Assembly (NCBI RefSeq): GCF_018614875.1
Contig: NZ_JAGGNW010000011.1
Coordinates: 558,001 to 622,000, forward strand
Source: Variovorax paradoxus
Lineage (GTDB): Bacteria > Pseudomonadota > Gammaproteobacteria > Burkholderiales > Burkholderiaceae_C
Length of the DNA stretch: 64,000 nt
Direction: 5' to 3'
Each line of letters starts with the position of its first letter. Positions within the stretch are counted from its first letter, which is position 1. Under the pieces are notes generated by a model. The model had not been told where the DNA came from and did not search any database. It saw nothing but the letters and a program-made list of their open reading frames with translations. Made by a program: the position numbers and the translations under genes. This document shows positions 24,996 to 34,082 of the stretch, in pieces.

Positions 24996-26630
24996 TCATT
25001 CCAGCGCGCGCAGCTCGCGGCGAAGGATCTTGCCGACCGTCGACTTCGGCAGCACGTCGACGAAGCGGATGACCTTGGGCACCTTGTAGGCCGCCATGGA
25101 GGCGCGGCAATGCGCGATGAGGGCCGCTTCGCTGACGTCTGCGCTGGGCGCCTTGACGATGAACAGCATCACGGCCTCCCCGGTCTTCTCGTCGGGCACA
25201 CCAATGCAGGCGCACTCGGCGACGTTGGGGAAGAACGCCGCGACCGCTTCGACTTCGTTCGGATAGACGTTGAAGCCCGAGACGATCACCATGTCCTTCT
25301 TGCGGTCGACGATCGTCAGGAATCCCCTGGCGTCGAAGACGCCGACGTCGCCGGTGCGGAAGTAGCCGTCGGCGGCGAAGGCCTTGGCGTTGGCCTCGGG
25401 CTGACGCCAATAGCCGCTCATGACCTGCGGTCCCTTGACGCAGATCTCGCCGGCCTCGCCGATGCCGACTTCCTCGCCTTCTTCGTTGAGCAGTTTCACG
25501 TCGGTCGAGGGCATCGGCAGTCCGGTCGTGCCGGTGAATTCGTCGATGAACTGCGGGTTGAACGAGACGACTGGCGAGGTCTCGGACAGCCCATATCCCT
25601 CGCGGATGAAGGTGCCGGTGACCTGCTTCCAGCGTTCGGAGGTGATGGCGATGACCGCTGCGCCGCCGCCCACCGACAGGCGGTGCCGCGACCAGTCGAC
25701 TTCGGCCAGGCGCGGGTGCGCGGCGAGTCCTGCGAACAGCGTGTTGACGCCGCTGAACACCGTCGGCCGCGCCGCCTTCAGCGTGTCGAGCAGACCGTCC
25801 AGATCACGCGGATTGGCGACCAGCCAGTTCTCCGCGCCAACCGAGAAGTAGCTGAGGAAGTTCACCATCAGCGCGAAGATGTGATACAGCGGGATCGCGG
25901 TGACGATGACCTCTTCGCCCGGCCGCAGCATGTCGGGCATGAAGGCCTTGTACTGCTCGATGTTGGCGACGAGATTGCGGTGCGACAGTGCGGCGCCTTT
26001 CGACAGACCGGTGGTGCCGCCCGTGTACTGAAGAAACAGCAGGTCGTCGCCTGCAAGGGGGACGGGCTCGACTTGCAGCTGCGTGCCGCGGGTGACTGCA
26101 TCCGTCAGTGTGATCGCATCACCAAGCGAATGATGGACCGAGGGTTCGGGGACCGCGGCAGCGCCGCCGTCGCTCAATCCGGCCGTGATCACGGTCTTCA
26201 CGCCTGTCTTGCCGAGCACCTCGGCCAGTGTCGGCGTCGAGCCGTTGAAGACGACGATGACTTCGACGCCCGCGTCGTTGAGCTGGTGCTCGAGTTCGCG
26301 CGCGGTGTATTGCGGGTTGACGTTGACCTGTACGGCACCAATGCGGGCGATGCCGATGAAGGCGATTGGAAATGCCAGCACGTTGGGCAGCATTACCGCC
26401 ACCCGATCGCCCTTGCGCACACCCACCACCTGCTGCAGATAGGCACCGAACGCACGCGAAAGATGATCCAGCTCGCCGTAGGTGAGCGCTTGGCCGAACG
26501 CTCGGAATGCCGGTCTGGTGGCGAACCGCCGCATCGCGCTGTCCAGCAACTCGTTTATGGACGCGTATCGCGCCGAATCGATCTCGGCCGGAATGCTGCC
26601 GTAGGACGCGGTCCAGTGTCTGCTGCTCAT
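24996..26630 (-). CDS. long/medium-chain acyl-CoA ligase (FadD-like AMP-binding enzyme)
   Basis: The 544-residue enzyme has the AMP-binding core LLFLQYTGGTTGLSKGA (about 190-206), the YGLSETSPVVSF motif and GYFRTGDVG. It also has DRKKDMVIVSGFNVYP (hinge and C-terminal domain) and the catalytic lysine in LPKSTVGKILRRELR near the C-terminus. It should activate a fatty or aryl-alkanoic acid to its CoA thioester. The start at MSSRHW was preferred over an in-frame ATG 23 codons upstream that would overlap the TetR operator. It is divergent from a TetR gene, which probably regulates it. A strong hairpin terminator follows. Confidence 0.93.
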   Translation of the reverse strand: MSSRHWTASYGSIPAEIDSARYASINELLDSAMRRFATRPAFRAFGQALTYGELDHLSRAFGAYLQQVVGVRKGDRVAVMLPNVLAFPIAFIGIARIGAVQVNVNPQYTARELEHQLNDAGVEVIVVFNGSTPTLAEVLGKTGVKTVITAGLSDGGAAAVPEPSVHHSLGDAITLTDAVTRGTQLQVEPVPLAGDDLLFLQYTGGTTGLSKGAALSHRNLVANIEQYKAFMPDMLRPGEEVIVTAIPLYHIFALMVNFLSYFSVGAENWLVANPRDLDGLLDTLKAARPTVFSGVNTLFAGLAAHPRLAEVDWSRHRLSVGGGAAVIAITSERWKQVTGTFIREGYGLSETSPVVSFNPQFIDEFTGTTGLPMPSTDVKLLNEEGEEVGIGEAGEICVKGPQVMSGYWRQPEANAKAFAADGYFRTGDVGVFDARGFLTIVDRKKDMVIVSGFNVYPNEVEAVAAFFPNVAECACIGVPDEKTGEAVMLFIVKAPSADVSEAALIAHCRASMAAYKVPKVIRFVDVLPKSTVGKILRRELRALE

Positions 26631-26681
26631 AACATTTCCTGATTCATCGAAGACGTGACCTGCGCCACTTGCGGTTATTAT

Positions 26682-26702
26682 CAAACGTTCGTTTGTCAAA
26701 CG
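26682..26702. promoter_or_regulatory. TetR operator between acyl-CoA ligase and tetR
   Basis: CAAACGTTCGTTTG (26682-26695) is an inverted repeat with six-base arms around TT, followed by a third CAAACG half-site (26697-26702). It lies in the 117-base divergent spacer and is of the AAACG/CGTTT type common for TetR/AcrR regulators. Confidence 0.65.
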
Positions 26703-26747
26703 GATGCTATGTTACGATTTGCGCCTTGTCAACAGGAGATCCGGCAC

Positions 26748-27341
26748 ATGCGCTATCCCAAGACTCACAAGGAAGAAACCCGCAAGAAGCTCCTGGCCAA
26801 CGCCCGCGCCATCGCGAAGAAGGGCGGCTTCGACACCACGGGTGTCGATGAGCTCATGGCGGCCATCGGGCTCACGGGCGGCGCCTTCTACGGCCACTTC
26901 CCCACAAAGGAAGCTCTGTTCGGCGAACTGGTCAACGAAGAGATTGCCAACAGCATCGAGATGCTGGCGGGCGATGAGAACTCGCCGCCGGATCACGCGG
27001 CGCAGCTGTTGCGCAGCTATCTGAGTTCCAAACACGCAATGCATCCGGAGACGGGCTGCGTGCTGCCGACGCTCGGCCCGGAGATCGCTCGCGCGGGTCC
27101 GGCAGTGAAGGCGTCGGCCGAGCAAGGGCTCAAGCGCCTGCAGAACAGCTGGAGCGGCCGCATCGGCGATCCAGATGCGGCCTGGGCGCTGATTGCCCAA
27201 TGTGTCGGTGCGCTGCTGCTTTCGCGCTGCGTCGAGTCCGAGCGCATGCGCAAGGAGATCCTCGCGTCGAGCCGGCGCTTCATCGATCAGACGCACGCGC
27301 TCGATGCGTCCCCGCAGCGCCGGGGAAACCGCGTCAACTGA
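26748..27341 (+). CDS. TetR/AcrR-family transcriptional regulator
   Basis: The protein (197 residues) has an N-terminal TetR helix-turn-helix (about 8-55; GVDELMAAIGLTGGAFYGHF covers turn and recognition helix) and an all-helical ligand-binding C-terminal domain. The start MRYPKTH follows AGGAG at a good distance; an upstream extension overlaps the operator and is unlikely. It is divergent from the acyl-CoA ligase, so control of that gene by an acyl-CoA-type ligand is a reasonable inference. The next gene starts 11 bases after its stop and may be co-transcribed. Confidence 0.9.
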   Translation: MRYPKTHKEETRKKLLANARAIAKKGGFDTTGVDELMAAIGLTGGAFYGHFPTKEALFGELVNEEIANSIEMLAGDENSPPDHAAQLLRSYLSSKHAMHPETGCVLPTLGPEIARAGPAVKASAEQGLKRLQNSWSGRIGDPDAAWALIAQCVGALLLSRCVESERMRKEILASSRRFIDQTHALDASPQRRGNRVN

Positions 27342-27352
27342 ACGCTCACATC

Positions 27353-28048
27353 ATGTCGACTGTGCTGGACCAAGCGGGGCAAACGATGCGGGAGCGGATC
27401 CTCGACGACCGCTTCGTCGCGAGCCTGTACGCACAACTGCCGGCAGGTGCGCGCATCCGCACGCCGGGCGAATTGGATGCGTCCTTGGAAAGCGTCCTGT
27501 CTCGGCATGTGGCGGGCACGGACGTGCATGTCTTCGCGTACGGCTCGCTGATGTGGAACCCTGCCCTGGAGCACGCCGGCATTCGGCCGGCGAAGGTCCA
27601 CGGCTGGCATCGAAGCTTCTGCCTGCGATCGATCATCGGCCGCGGCTCGGAACAGCAACCCGGGCTGATGCTCGCCCTGGACCGCGGCGGTGCGTGCCAT
27701 GGCGTGTTGCTTCGCATCGAGGCACACCGCGTGCGCGAAGAATTGCGGGTGCTGTGGCGCCGGGAAATGTTCACCGAGGTGTATGAAGCGCGTTGGGTCA
27801 CCGCGTGTGCGGACGCAACGGCGGCGCCCGCTATTGCCTTCGCGGTCAATCGATCGCACCCGCGGTACACCAAGGGCCTTCCCGTCGAGGAGATGGCGCG
27901 AATGATTTCCACGGGCACAGGCAGCCTGGGATCTTGCCGCGAGTATTTCGACGCCACGCTCGACAAGCTGCAGGCGCTCGGAATTCGCGACGCGGGCATG
28001 GAGCGCCTGCGCGCCGCACTGATCAGAGCGTCAACAGCGGCAGGTTGA
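27353..28048 (+). CDS. ChaC-like glutathione-specific gamma-glutamylcyclotransferase
   Basis: The product (231 residues) has the family motif VFAYGSLMWNP (60-70), the GWHRSFCLRS strand (84-93) and LWRREM (134-139), whose glutamate corresponds to the catalytic residue of ChaC enzymes. The reaction is cleavage of the gamma-glutamyl group of glutathione to 5-oxoproline and Cys-Gly in the cytoplasm. The N-terminal 50 residues are longer than in E. coli ChaC. It lies 11 bases after tetR and convergent with the next gene. A link to the acyl-CoA ligase is not obvious. Confidence 0.85.
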   Translation: MSTVLDQAGQTMRERILDDRFVASLYAQLPAGARIRTPGELDASLESVLSRHVAGTDVHVFAYGSLMWNPALEHAGIRPAKVHGWHRSFCLRSIIGRGSEQQPGLMLALDRGGACHGVLLRIEAHRVREELRVLWRREMFTEVYEARWVTACADATAAPAIAFAVNRSHPRYTKGLPVEEMARMISTGTGSLGSCREYFDATLDKLQALGIRDAGMERLRAALIRASTAAG

Positions 28049-28105
28049 CGCCAAGGCGCCGGATACGCAGGAGGGCCTCTTCAACGTGCCGCATCGAGCG
28101 GTCTG

Positions 28106-29092
28106 TCAGGATTCTGCCTTGAAGCCAATCCTCTTGATGATCGGGCGCCAGCGCTCGTATTCCTCTTTGTGGCTCCTTGCCATCTCTGCTGAGGTCGAGC
28201 CGCGTGCCTGCAATCCCATGACTGCGAGCGATTCGCCAACGGACTTGTCATTGAGCGCCGCATTGATGGCAGCATTTGCCATGGCGACCACTTCGGGGGG
28301 CGTTTTCGCTGGCGCGTAGAAACCGAACCATTCTTCGGCCGTGAGCTCCGGGAAACCCTGCTCCGCAAAGGTGGGGACTTGCGGGGCAAAGGCGGAACGC
28401 TCCGCTCCAGTTGTCGCCAGAATGCGGCATTTTCCTGCGCGATAGTTCGCCAGAACGTCGCCGGTCGGCGTGGAAGTCGCCGCCACTTGACCAGCGATCA
28501 TGTCCGAAACCGCCGGTACGGAACCCCGATAAGGGATGTGGTTCAGTTCCACGCCGGCGTTCAAGCCCAACAAGGCGGCAATGAAATGCGGCGTGATCCC
28601 AGCGCCCGGCGAGCCATAGTTGGCAGCAGCGGGGTTGGCTTTCGCCCAGTGCAGGAAAGACTTGACCGACTGCACTTCTGGTGGGACCAACGGCCCGACG
28701 GTCAGCGCGTGCGTCATCACGGTGCCGGTTGACACAGGAACGAAGTCCTTCATGGGGTCGTAGCTGAGCTTCGAGTAGATATGCGGGTAGATCGCCATGC
28801 AGGCATAGGGCGTCAGCAAAAGTACCGAGCCATCCGCGGGCGCGGCCTTCACCACTTCGCAGGCGATTCGACCGCCGGCTCCCGCCCGGTTTTCCACGAT
28901 ACCGGGATTGCGGGAGTAAATGGTGCCGCCGATGCGTTCGGCCACTCGCCTGCTGCACGTGTCTGCAGTGCCCCCCGGCGGAAATCCATTGACGATGCGG
29001 ACCAATTCGCGGGGTTGCGCGATGGCTCGGTTGGCTATTGCGGCCAGCAAGGCAGCGGCGGGCAAGCCCACCAGTTCACGGCGTCCAATCAT
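28106..29092 (-). CDS. Bug-family TTT substrate-binding protein
   Basis: The protein (328 residues) has a signal peptide (MIGRRELVGLPAAALLAA, cleavage near AIAQ) and the Bug fold. Landmarks are IVNGFPPGGTADT after the signal, VENRAGAGGRIA, and the C-terminal LKTPPEVVAMANAAINAAL-like block. These periplasmic proteins bind carboxylates and related small molecules, and in many Burkholderiales the membrane subunits lie elsewhere, as here. AGGAGACAC precedes the ATG. It is the last gene of the leftward operon that starts at the tautomerase gene. The ligand is unknown. Confidence 0.88.
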   Translation of the reverse strand: MIGRRELVGLPAAALLAAIANRAIAQPRELVRIVNGFPPGGTADTCSRRVAERIGGTIYSRNPGIVENRAGAGGRIACEVVKAAPADGSVLLLTPYACMAIYPHIYSKLSYDPMKDFVPVSTGTVMTHALTVGPLVPPEVQSVKSFLHWAKANPAAANYGSPGAGITPHFIAALLGLNAGVELNHIPYRGSVPAVSDMIAGQVAATSTPTGDVLANYRAGKCRILATTGAERSAFAPQVPTFAEQGFPELTAEEWFGFYAPAKTPPEVVAMANAAINAALNDKSVGESLAVMGLQARGSTSAEMARSHKEEYERWRPIIKRIGFKAES

Positions 29093-29144
29093 GTGTCTCC
29101 TGCTTGTAGTAGTTAAGGGGTGCGCCGTCCGCCGCGCAGAGCGG

Positions 29145-29864
29145 TCACTCGGCCAATTTCACGTTGCCCGCAGCGGACCAGGACTTTTCCGTCAGTGGCG
29201 ACCAGCCGACGTCCCGCCCGTCGATTCGGCGCCACGGACGAGAGGCGTAGGCGGCGAGCACGTCTGCCGGCATGGGACACGTGAACACGGCATCGGCCAG
29301 CGTGTACTCGGCAGCCAGGCGGCCCACGGGCTGGAGCGCAGCCGTATTGACACGTCCGCCGGGAAGCCACATGTCGTCGCGGAAATGAAAACGCACCACC
29401 CGCCCAACCAACACGTTGTCGCCGACATCGCCCATGGGGGTGATCGAATGCACCTTGCATTCCATGGCGATCGGAGCGCCGGATACGCGTGGCGGCCGCA
29501 CGTCGACCGACGGAGTCTTTCCGAGTCCTGTAATGTCGAACTCGTCTTCCTCGGGAAGGTACTCCACGGAGGTGAGGTGCATCCTGTCGGCCTGCGCGAG
29601 CGAAACGATGTTGACGACGAACTCGCCCGTTTCCCTGGCGTTGATCAACGTGTCCTTCAACTGCACGCGGTCGGACCGAGGCTGAATGGTCAAGCTCACC
29701 ATCGGAGGCTTGCGTGACACCACAGTGAAGAAGGAGAACGGCGCCAGGTTGGCGATGCCGTCGCGGGACAAGGTTGAAGCCCAGCAGATGGGTCGGGGCA
29801 CGACGCTGCCGATCATGAGCTTGTACAGCTCGTCACTGGTAAGGTCATTGGGGTCGATTTGCAT
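29145..29864 (-). CDS. flavin reductase-like FMN-binding protein (DIM6/NTAB family)
   Basis: The 239-residue product has the split-barrel flavin-binding core: PRPICWASTLSRDGIANLAP (about 23-42), FFTVVSRKPPMVSL and AMECKVHSI. Members supply reduced flavin to monooxygenases, or act as FMN-dependent enzymes. The start MQIDPND follows GGAGA at about six bases; an in-frame ATG 15 codons upstream lacks a ribosome site. No separate flavin monooxygenase is encoded in this operon, so it may work as an enzyme in its own right or serve a distant partner. Confidence 0.85.
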   Translation of the reverse strand: MQIDPNDLTSDELYKLMIGSVVPRPICWASTLSRDGIANLAPFSFFTVVSRKPPMVSLTIQPRSDRVQLKDTLINARETGEFVVNIVSLAQADRMHLTSVEYLPEEDEFDITGLGKTPSVDVRPPRVSGAPIAMECKVHSITPMGDVGDNVLVGRVVRFHFRDDMWLPGGRVNTAALQPVGRLAAEYTLADAVFTCPMPADVLAAYASRPWRRIDGRDVGWSPLTEKSWSAAGNVKLAE

Positions 29865-29932
29865 TGCATCTCCAGAGGCGTGTTCGTCCGACGCAGAGGC
29901 CGAACTCAAGCTGGCTACAGGCGGCGAAAGAA

Positions 29933-30589
29933 CTATCCTTTGCCGTGGGAGGACGGGCTGCTGGCGCCCGCAGGTCGCGCAATCTGGAAGACGTTCTCAG
30001 GCAAGACCTGCACGTAGTCGTTCAAGCCACCAGCGCGCATGATCGGGTACGCCTCCGCTGTCTGGTAGACGCCGTCTTTCAGCAGCGTCTTGTCGATGTG
30101 AACGGCCACCACCTCGCCCAGGACCAGCCAGCCGCTCACCTTGTCGCCGTCCGTATTTTTGAACTGGACGATGTCGATCACCTTGCACTCCATGGCGGCC
30201 CGGCTTTCCGCGACGCGCGGAACATTGACCAGGCGCCCCGGCACGGCCGTAAGGCCCGCGAACGGGAATTCGTCTTCGCCATGCGCCAGCGGCACGGAGG
30301 TCCGGTTCATCTGATCGCCCAGCTCGCGGGTCACGAGGTTCCAGACGAACTCTCGCGTCTCGGATGCGTTCTGCACGCTGTCTTTCCAGGCGATCGACGA
30401 GAAGCCGATGATCGGCGGGTCGTAGTTGAACGCGTTGAAGAAGCTGTAGGGAGCGAGATTGACGCGTCCCTGCGCGTCCCGTGTCGAGATCCATCCGATC
30501 GGGCGAAGGGCGACCAGCGCATTGAGCGGGTTGTGGCTCAGCCCATGGCCCTTGGAAGGTTCGTAGTAATGAAAGTCGGTGGGCATCAT
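29933..30589 (-). CDS. flavin reductase-like protein, copy 1 of a near-identical pair
   Basis: The product (218 residues) contains RPIGWISTRDAQGRVNLAPY, FFNAFNYDPPIIGFSS and AMECKVIDIVQF, the flavin-reductase split-barrel pattern. It is almost the same protein as that encoded at 58066-58722; apart from the two ends the two differ at only about four internal positions. Copy 1 has Leu where copy 2 and most relatives have Pro just before RPIGW. The start MMPTDF (30589, or the second Met at 30586) was set by comparison with copy 2; more upstream ATGs exist. The substrate is unknown. Confidence 0.85.
   Translation of the reverse strand: MMPTDFHYYEPSKGHGLSHNPLNALVALRPIGWISTRDAQGRVNLAPYSFFNAFNYDPPIIGFSSIAWKDSVQNASETREFVWNLVTRELGDQMNRTSVPLAHGEDEFPFAGLTAVPGRLVNVPRVAESRAAMECKVIDIVQFKNTDGDKVSGWLVLGEVVAVHIDKTLLKDGVYQTAEAYPIMRAGGLNDYVQVLPENVFQIARPAGASSPSSHGKG
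29975..30575. repeat. about 600-base segment nearly identical to 58108-58708
   Basis: The two segments align without any gap at a constant offset of 28,133 bases, with only scattered single-base differences. They have the same orientation. Similarity fades at both gene ends, so the duplicated unit is essentially one flavin-reductase gene. Confidence 0.9.
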
Positions 30590-30625
30590 TGTTTCTCGCA
30601 TTTCTTTCGCGTCAGCCATGCGGGG

Positions 30626-31330
30626 CTAACCATGGACCGTTGAATCGACACTCTCAGGCAATGGGCCGGCCAACGATGCCTTTTGAGAAAGCTCGATGAA
30701 GTTTCCGTCTGGATCACGCAGGAACGAAATAATCGCTTTGTCTCCCATGCGCCTGGGCGGTTCGCCCTCGCGCCCTCCGCGAAGTAGCGCCTGCTGGTGC
30801 TCGTGCGCACAGTCTTGTATCTGCACCGTGAGGTAGCTCCAGCCCCTGACCCGCCATGAATCGGGCGGCAGCCCGCGTCGGGCCTGCGTGAGTTGCACAC
30901 GGCTTTGACCGCAACAATAGGCCCCGGATGGATCGCGCTCCATTTGCATCACGGTGGTCCAGAATCGGTGGTGAGCGGCAAGGTCGGAAACGGCCATATG
31001 TACGACGAGTTCCGGATCGGATACGGAACTTCTCGGCAAGATGGCTACGGCATTGCCGTCTGGGTCGTTGAGAGAGATCGATTCAGAAATTCCTGCACGG
31101 CCCACACTGATTCGTTCGATCCCTGTGCCTGACGACGACGGAAGCGCAGACCTCGAATGATTCAGTTTGATGACACTGCATTCGCCCACGAATCGATGCT
31201 GGTGGACCCCTCCCCCAAGCTTCTGCATGGGCTCTGAACGCAGCCCGACCGTCTCAGACCAGAAAGACAGCTGCTGGGGAAGCAAATCGACAAACATCCC
31301 CACGTCGAGCCCTGGTTTTGTCAGATTCAT
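30626..31330 (-). CDS. two-domain VOC (glyoxalase/extradiol dioxygenase-like) protein
   Basis: This 234-residue protein contains two VOC modules. The first (about 1-110) ends in ISLNDPDGNAVAILP and the second (about 118-225) ends in ISFLRDPDGNFIELSQ; the DPDGN-x-(V/I)-E repeat is the family hallmark. Such proteins are metal-dependent lyases, isomerases, dioxygenases or binding proteins. The start MNLTKPG at 31330 follows the ligase stop closely; the longer upstream frame overlaps the ligase and is a shadow. Its place in a CoA-linked catabolic operon suggests an isomerase or ring-cleavage role, but this is open. Confidence 0.8.
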   Translation of the reverse strand: MNLTKPGLDVGMFVDLLPQQLSFWSETVGLRSEPMQKLGGGVHQHRFVGECSVIKLNHSRSALPSSSGTGIERISVGRAGISESISLNDPDGNAVAILPRSSVSDPELVVHMAVSDLAAHHRFWTTVMQMERDPSGAYCCGQSRVQLTQARRGLPPDSWRVRGWSYLTVQIQDCAHEHQQALLRGGREGEPPRRMGDKAIISFLRDPDGNFIELSQKASLAGPLPESVDSTVHG

Positions 31331-31346
31331 TGTGCGTATCGGGCAG

Positions 31347-33057
31347 CTACTTTCGCGCCGCCACCAATGCCAGTGCCAAGATCCGAACTTGTGCCTTCTG
31401 GGGTTTTCCATTCTGGTTTCGAGGGATCGCTTCGGTGCCGAGTTGATAGAAGTCGGGGACCTTGTAGTCGGCAATCCGGTCCAGCAGATACTGGCGCAAC
31501 GCGCCTGCGTCCAGTCCCGCACCGCGCAGTTGCACCAACGCAAAGGTCCTCTCACCCAGCACCTCATCGGGGACACCAACCACGGAACAGTCTGCGACGT
31601 CAGGGTGCGCCATCAACGCGTTCTCCACCTCCGCGCTGAATACCTTGAACCCACCGCGGTTGATCATGTCCTTTAGTCGATCCTGAACATACAAAAGGCC
31701 TTCGGCGTCCCGCATCCCGATGTCTCCGCTGCGCCAATAGCTTCCGGAAAACGCCAGGGCGGTAGCGGCTGGATCGTTCCAATACGCCAGGAACACGTTG
31801 GGGCCGCGAACCAGGATTTCACCCGAGACACCAGCGCTGCACGGGTTCCCCTCTGGGTCGACAACGATGATGTCATCGCACTCCAGAGGGCGGCCGACAC
31901 TGGCCGGAAAGCGCGTCGTCAGCTCCGGGGGCATGATCGTGCACACCGCACAGGTTTCGGTTGCGCCATATGCATTGATCATTCGCAAATGGGGCAGCGC
32001 TGCAGAGAAGCGCTCGATGACGGCCGGCGGCATGATGGCCCCGCCGTAGATCCCGTACCGCCAGCTGAGCAGGTCGTGTTGAGGGAGCGTTGGCTCCATC
32101 GCACACAGCTGGTATGGCTGGCACCAGCACCGCGTAGGTGATGCGCTCCCTTGCGATCAGCTCAAGTGCGGTGCGCGCCTTGAATTCGCGCATGAGCACA
32201 ACCGTTCCGCCGGTTGCCAGCGTGACCGATAGAAGTGGTCCGAAGCCGGCGATGTGCGTGGCCGGCACAGCAAGGAGGCTGCGCTGCGGTGTGTCAAGCG
32301 CCAGTGCATACAGATAGTGCAGGCACGTGTGAACGAAATTGACGTGTGTAAGGCAAGCGCCCTTCGGCTTACCCGTTGTCCCAGAGGTATAGATGATCAT
32401 CATCGTCGCCTCTGGGTCGATCTCCGGCAACGGTCCGCCCGGGCCAGTCGCCAGCGATCCGAAAGGCGAGGTGCGTGGCTGGTCTTGGGGCGTATCCAGC
32501 ACGTCCACGATGTAGGTTCGGCGAACCGATTCCTCCTTGGGAAAACGCCCCGCCCAGTCGTCCGCAGTGACGACGAAGGCAGGCTCGGCATGCCCGATGA
32601 TGTGGGCAACGTCCGAAGGCCCCAGTCGGGTACCCAAGGGCACGGCGATGCCGCCGGCTCGTATGCAGGCCAGAACAGAAACGATGAACTCGAGCCGGTT
32701 GTCGAGCATCACCGCTACGCGCTCACCGGACTGCAAACCGGCGGCGAGGAAGCCGTTGGCGTTGCGGTCGATGAGCTCATCGAGTTGCGCCCAAGTCACC
32801 CGGCGGTCGCCGCAGACAACGGCCTCGTGGGTGGCGCGTTCGCGGGTGATGCCTTTCAGCATGGCGTCGTAGTTGCGCGGGCGGTTCTGGAAAGCACGGA
32901 CCTCTCGAGTGCCGAATAGCAGTTCCGGGCGCGAGACGTTAACGCCCGGCGCTACACGCCACCCATCGACAGCGTGAGTTCCCCACGGTACTTCAGACCC
33001 GGAAAAGGCACCCGCGGACGGAAGACCATTTGCTGCGGGCAGCGACATGGTTTTCAT
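31347..33057 (-). pseudogene. acyl-CoA ligase (AMP-binding) gene interrupted by a frameshift near 32114
   Basis: Residues 1 to about 315 are read in one frame and contain MMIIYTSGTTGKPKGACLTH. The rest is read in another and contains INAYGATETCAVCTIM, SGSYWRSGDIGMRD, DRLKDMINRGGFKVFSAEVE and the terminal NQNGKPQK. The frames join at about 32113-32116, where LVPA should continue MYQLCAMEP but two bases appear to be missing. Both halves keep full conservation, so the mutation is recent or is a sequencing error. If real, the operon lacks a working ligase. It follows the BKACE gene by three bases. An alternative start is Met4. Confidence 0.85.
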
Positions 33058-33060
33058 GCC

Positions 33061-34056
33061 TTAGAGGCCGATCATTCTGCGGTAGTCGGTCGTCGATGCG
33101 ATGGGCCGCCCGATCGCAGCGGACAGATGGTTCGCCAAGCCGAAGACCTGTGAGTTGGACTCGATGCGGTCATCGCGGTGCGGCCACAGCCAATAGGTGT
33201 CTTCCATGCCGATCCGGACGTGCAGGCCCATTACTGCGGCCATCGTGGCAACGTACATTGCGGCGCGACCGGCGGCACACACCATGATGAGCCCATCAGG
33301 GTCAATATCGCGAATGGCGGCCACGGAGCGCGTCAAGCCTTCAACCATCTGGCGCGGGTTGTCCATCGGACTGCATCCCGGCAAGGCGGGCAGTATCAAC
33401 CACACCGCCGGCGTCTTGATCAGCCCACTCTTGATCAGGAAGCGATCCGCGTTGGACACGTCACCATCGGTGTACACGGCGATTTCAGGGACGGCGCCAG
33501 ACTCGACGATCAATCGCGTCTTCTCCATCAGGATGGGCGCGGGCTTCGCGAACAGCGAGTCGCCGATATAGGTTGCGGTGGCATTTACCGGAGCGGCGTC
33601 GAGCAGCTTCGAGTCCAGCACACGGCACATTTCATCCCACTCGCCGTCGAGGGCGGGGACCAGGCAGCCGTCTACGGCCAGGTCGGGATATTTCTTCTTG
33701 AGTGGCTCGATGACAGCCTTGAAGCGCTCCAGCGAGACCACGTTGTAGCCTTGGTCATCTCTCACGTGGATGTGAACCGTGCTCGCGCCCGAGTCCAGCA
33801 CCGCCATCGCTGAATCGCGAATTTCCGCCGGAGTCAGGGGCTGATTCGGGTTCTGGTCGTGGCGGAAGAATGCACCCGTGATGGCGACCGACACAATCAA
33901 CTTTTCAGGGATGGACCACGGCACCGAGATCGGCGCATCGTGCAGCGCCGAGTTCTCGAGGCTCAGGATCTGCGGCGCTCCGTAAGGGCGCCACACCATC
34001 TTCTTCTTCTCGCGCTCGACACCTGCTTGAACTTTTTCCCAGTTGACGTTCGTCAT
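33061..34056 (-). CDS. beta-keto acid cleavage enzyme (BKACE, DUF849)
   Basis: The 331-residue product shows the BKACE pattern: VSVAITGAF (about 55-63), the metal-binding HIHVRDDQG (95-103), CLVPALDGEWDEM, and the C-terminal VRIGMEDTYWLWP. These zinc TIM-barrel enzymes split a beta-keto acid with acetyl-CoA into acetoacetate and a new CoA ester. The start MTNVNW has AGGAG about eight bases upstream; the open frame before it is a shadow. Together with the (frameshifted) acyl-CoA ligase next to it, the gene points to catabolism of a beta-keto acid made by earlier enzymes of the operon. Confidence 0.9.
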   Translation of the reverse strand: MTNVNWEKVQAGVEREKKKMVWRPYGAPQILSLENSALHDAPISVPWSIPEKLIVSVAITGAFFRHDQNPNQPLTPAEIRDSAMAVLDSGASTVHIHVRDDQGYNVVSLERFKAVIEPLKKKYPDLAVDGCLVPALDGEWDEMCRVLDSKLLDAAPVNATATYIGDSLFAKPAPILMEKTRLIVESGAVPEIAVYTDGDVSNADRFLIKSGLIKTPAVWLILPALPGCSPMDNPRQMVEGLTRSVAAIRDIDPDGLIMVCAAGRAAMYVATMAAVMGLHVRIGMEDTYWLWPHRDDRIESNSQVFGLANHLSAAIGRPIASTTDYRRMIGL

Positions 34057-34082
34057 GGTAATTCTCCTATCTGAATATAGAG

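Noticed and set aside
24658..25410. A 250-codon minus-strand frame across the ligase end and the repeat region
   Set aside because: It is an Arg/Gly-rich shadow of the acyl-CoA ligase in another frame. The true remnant there is the HigA-like reading in a different frame.
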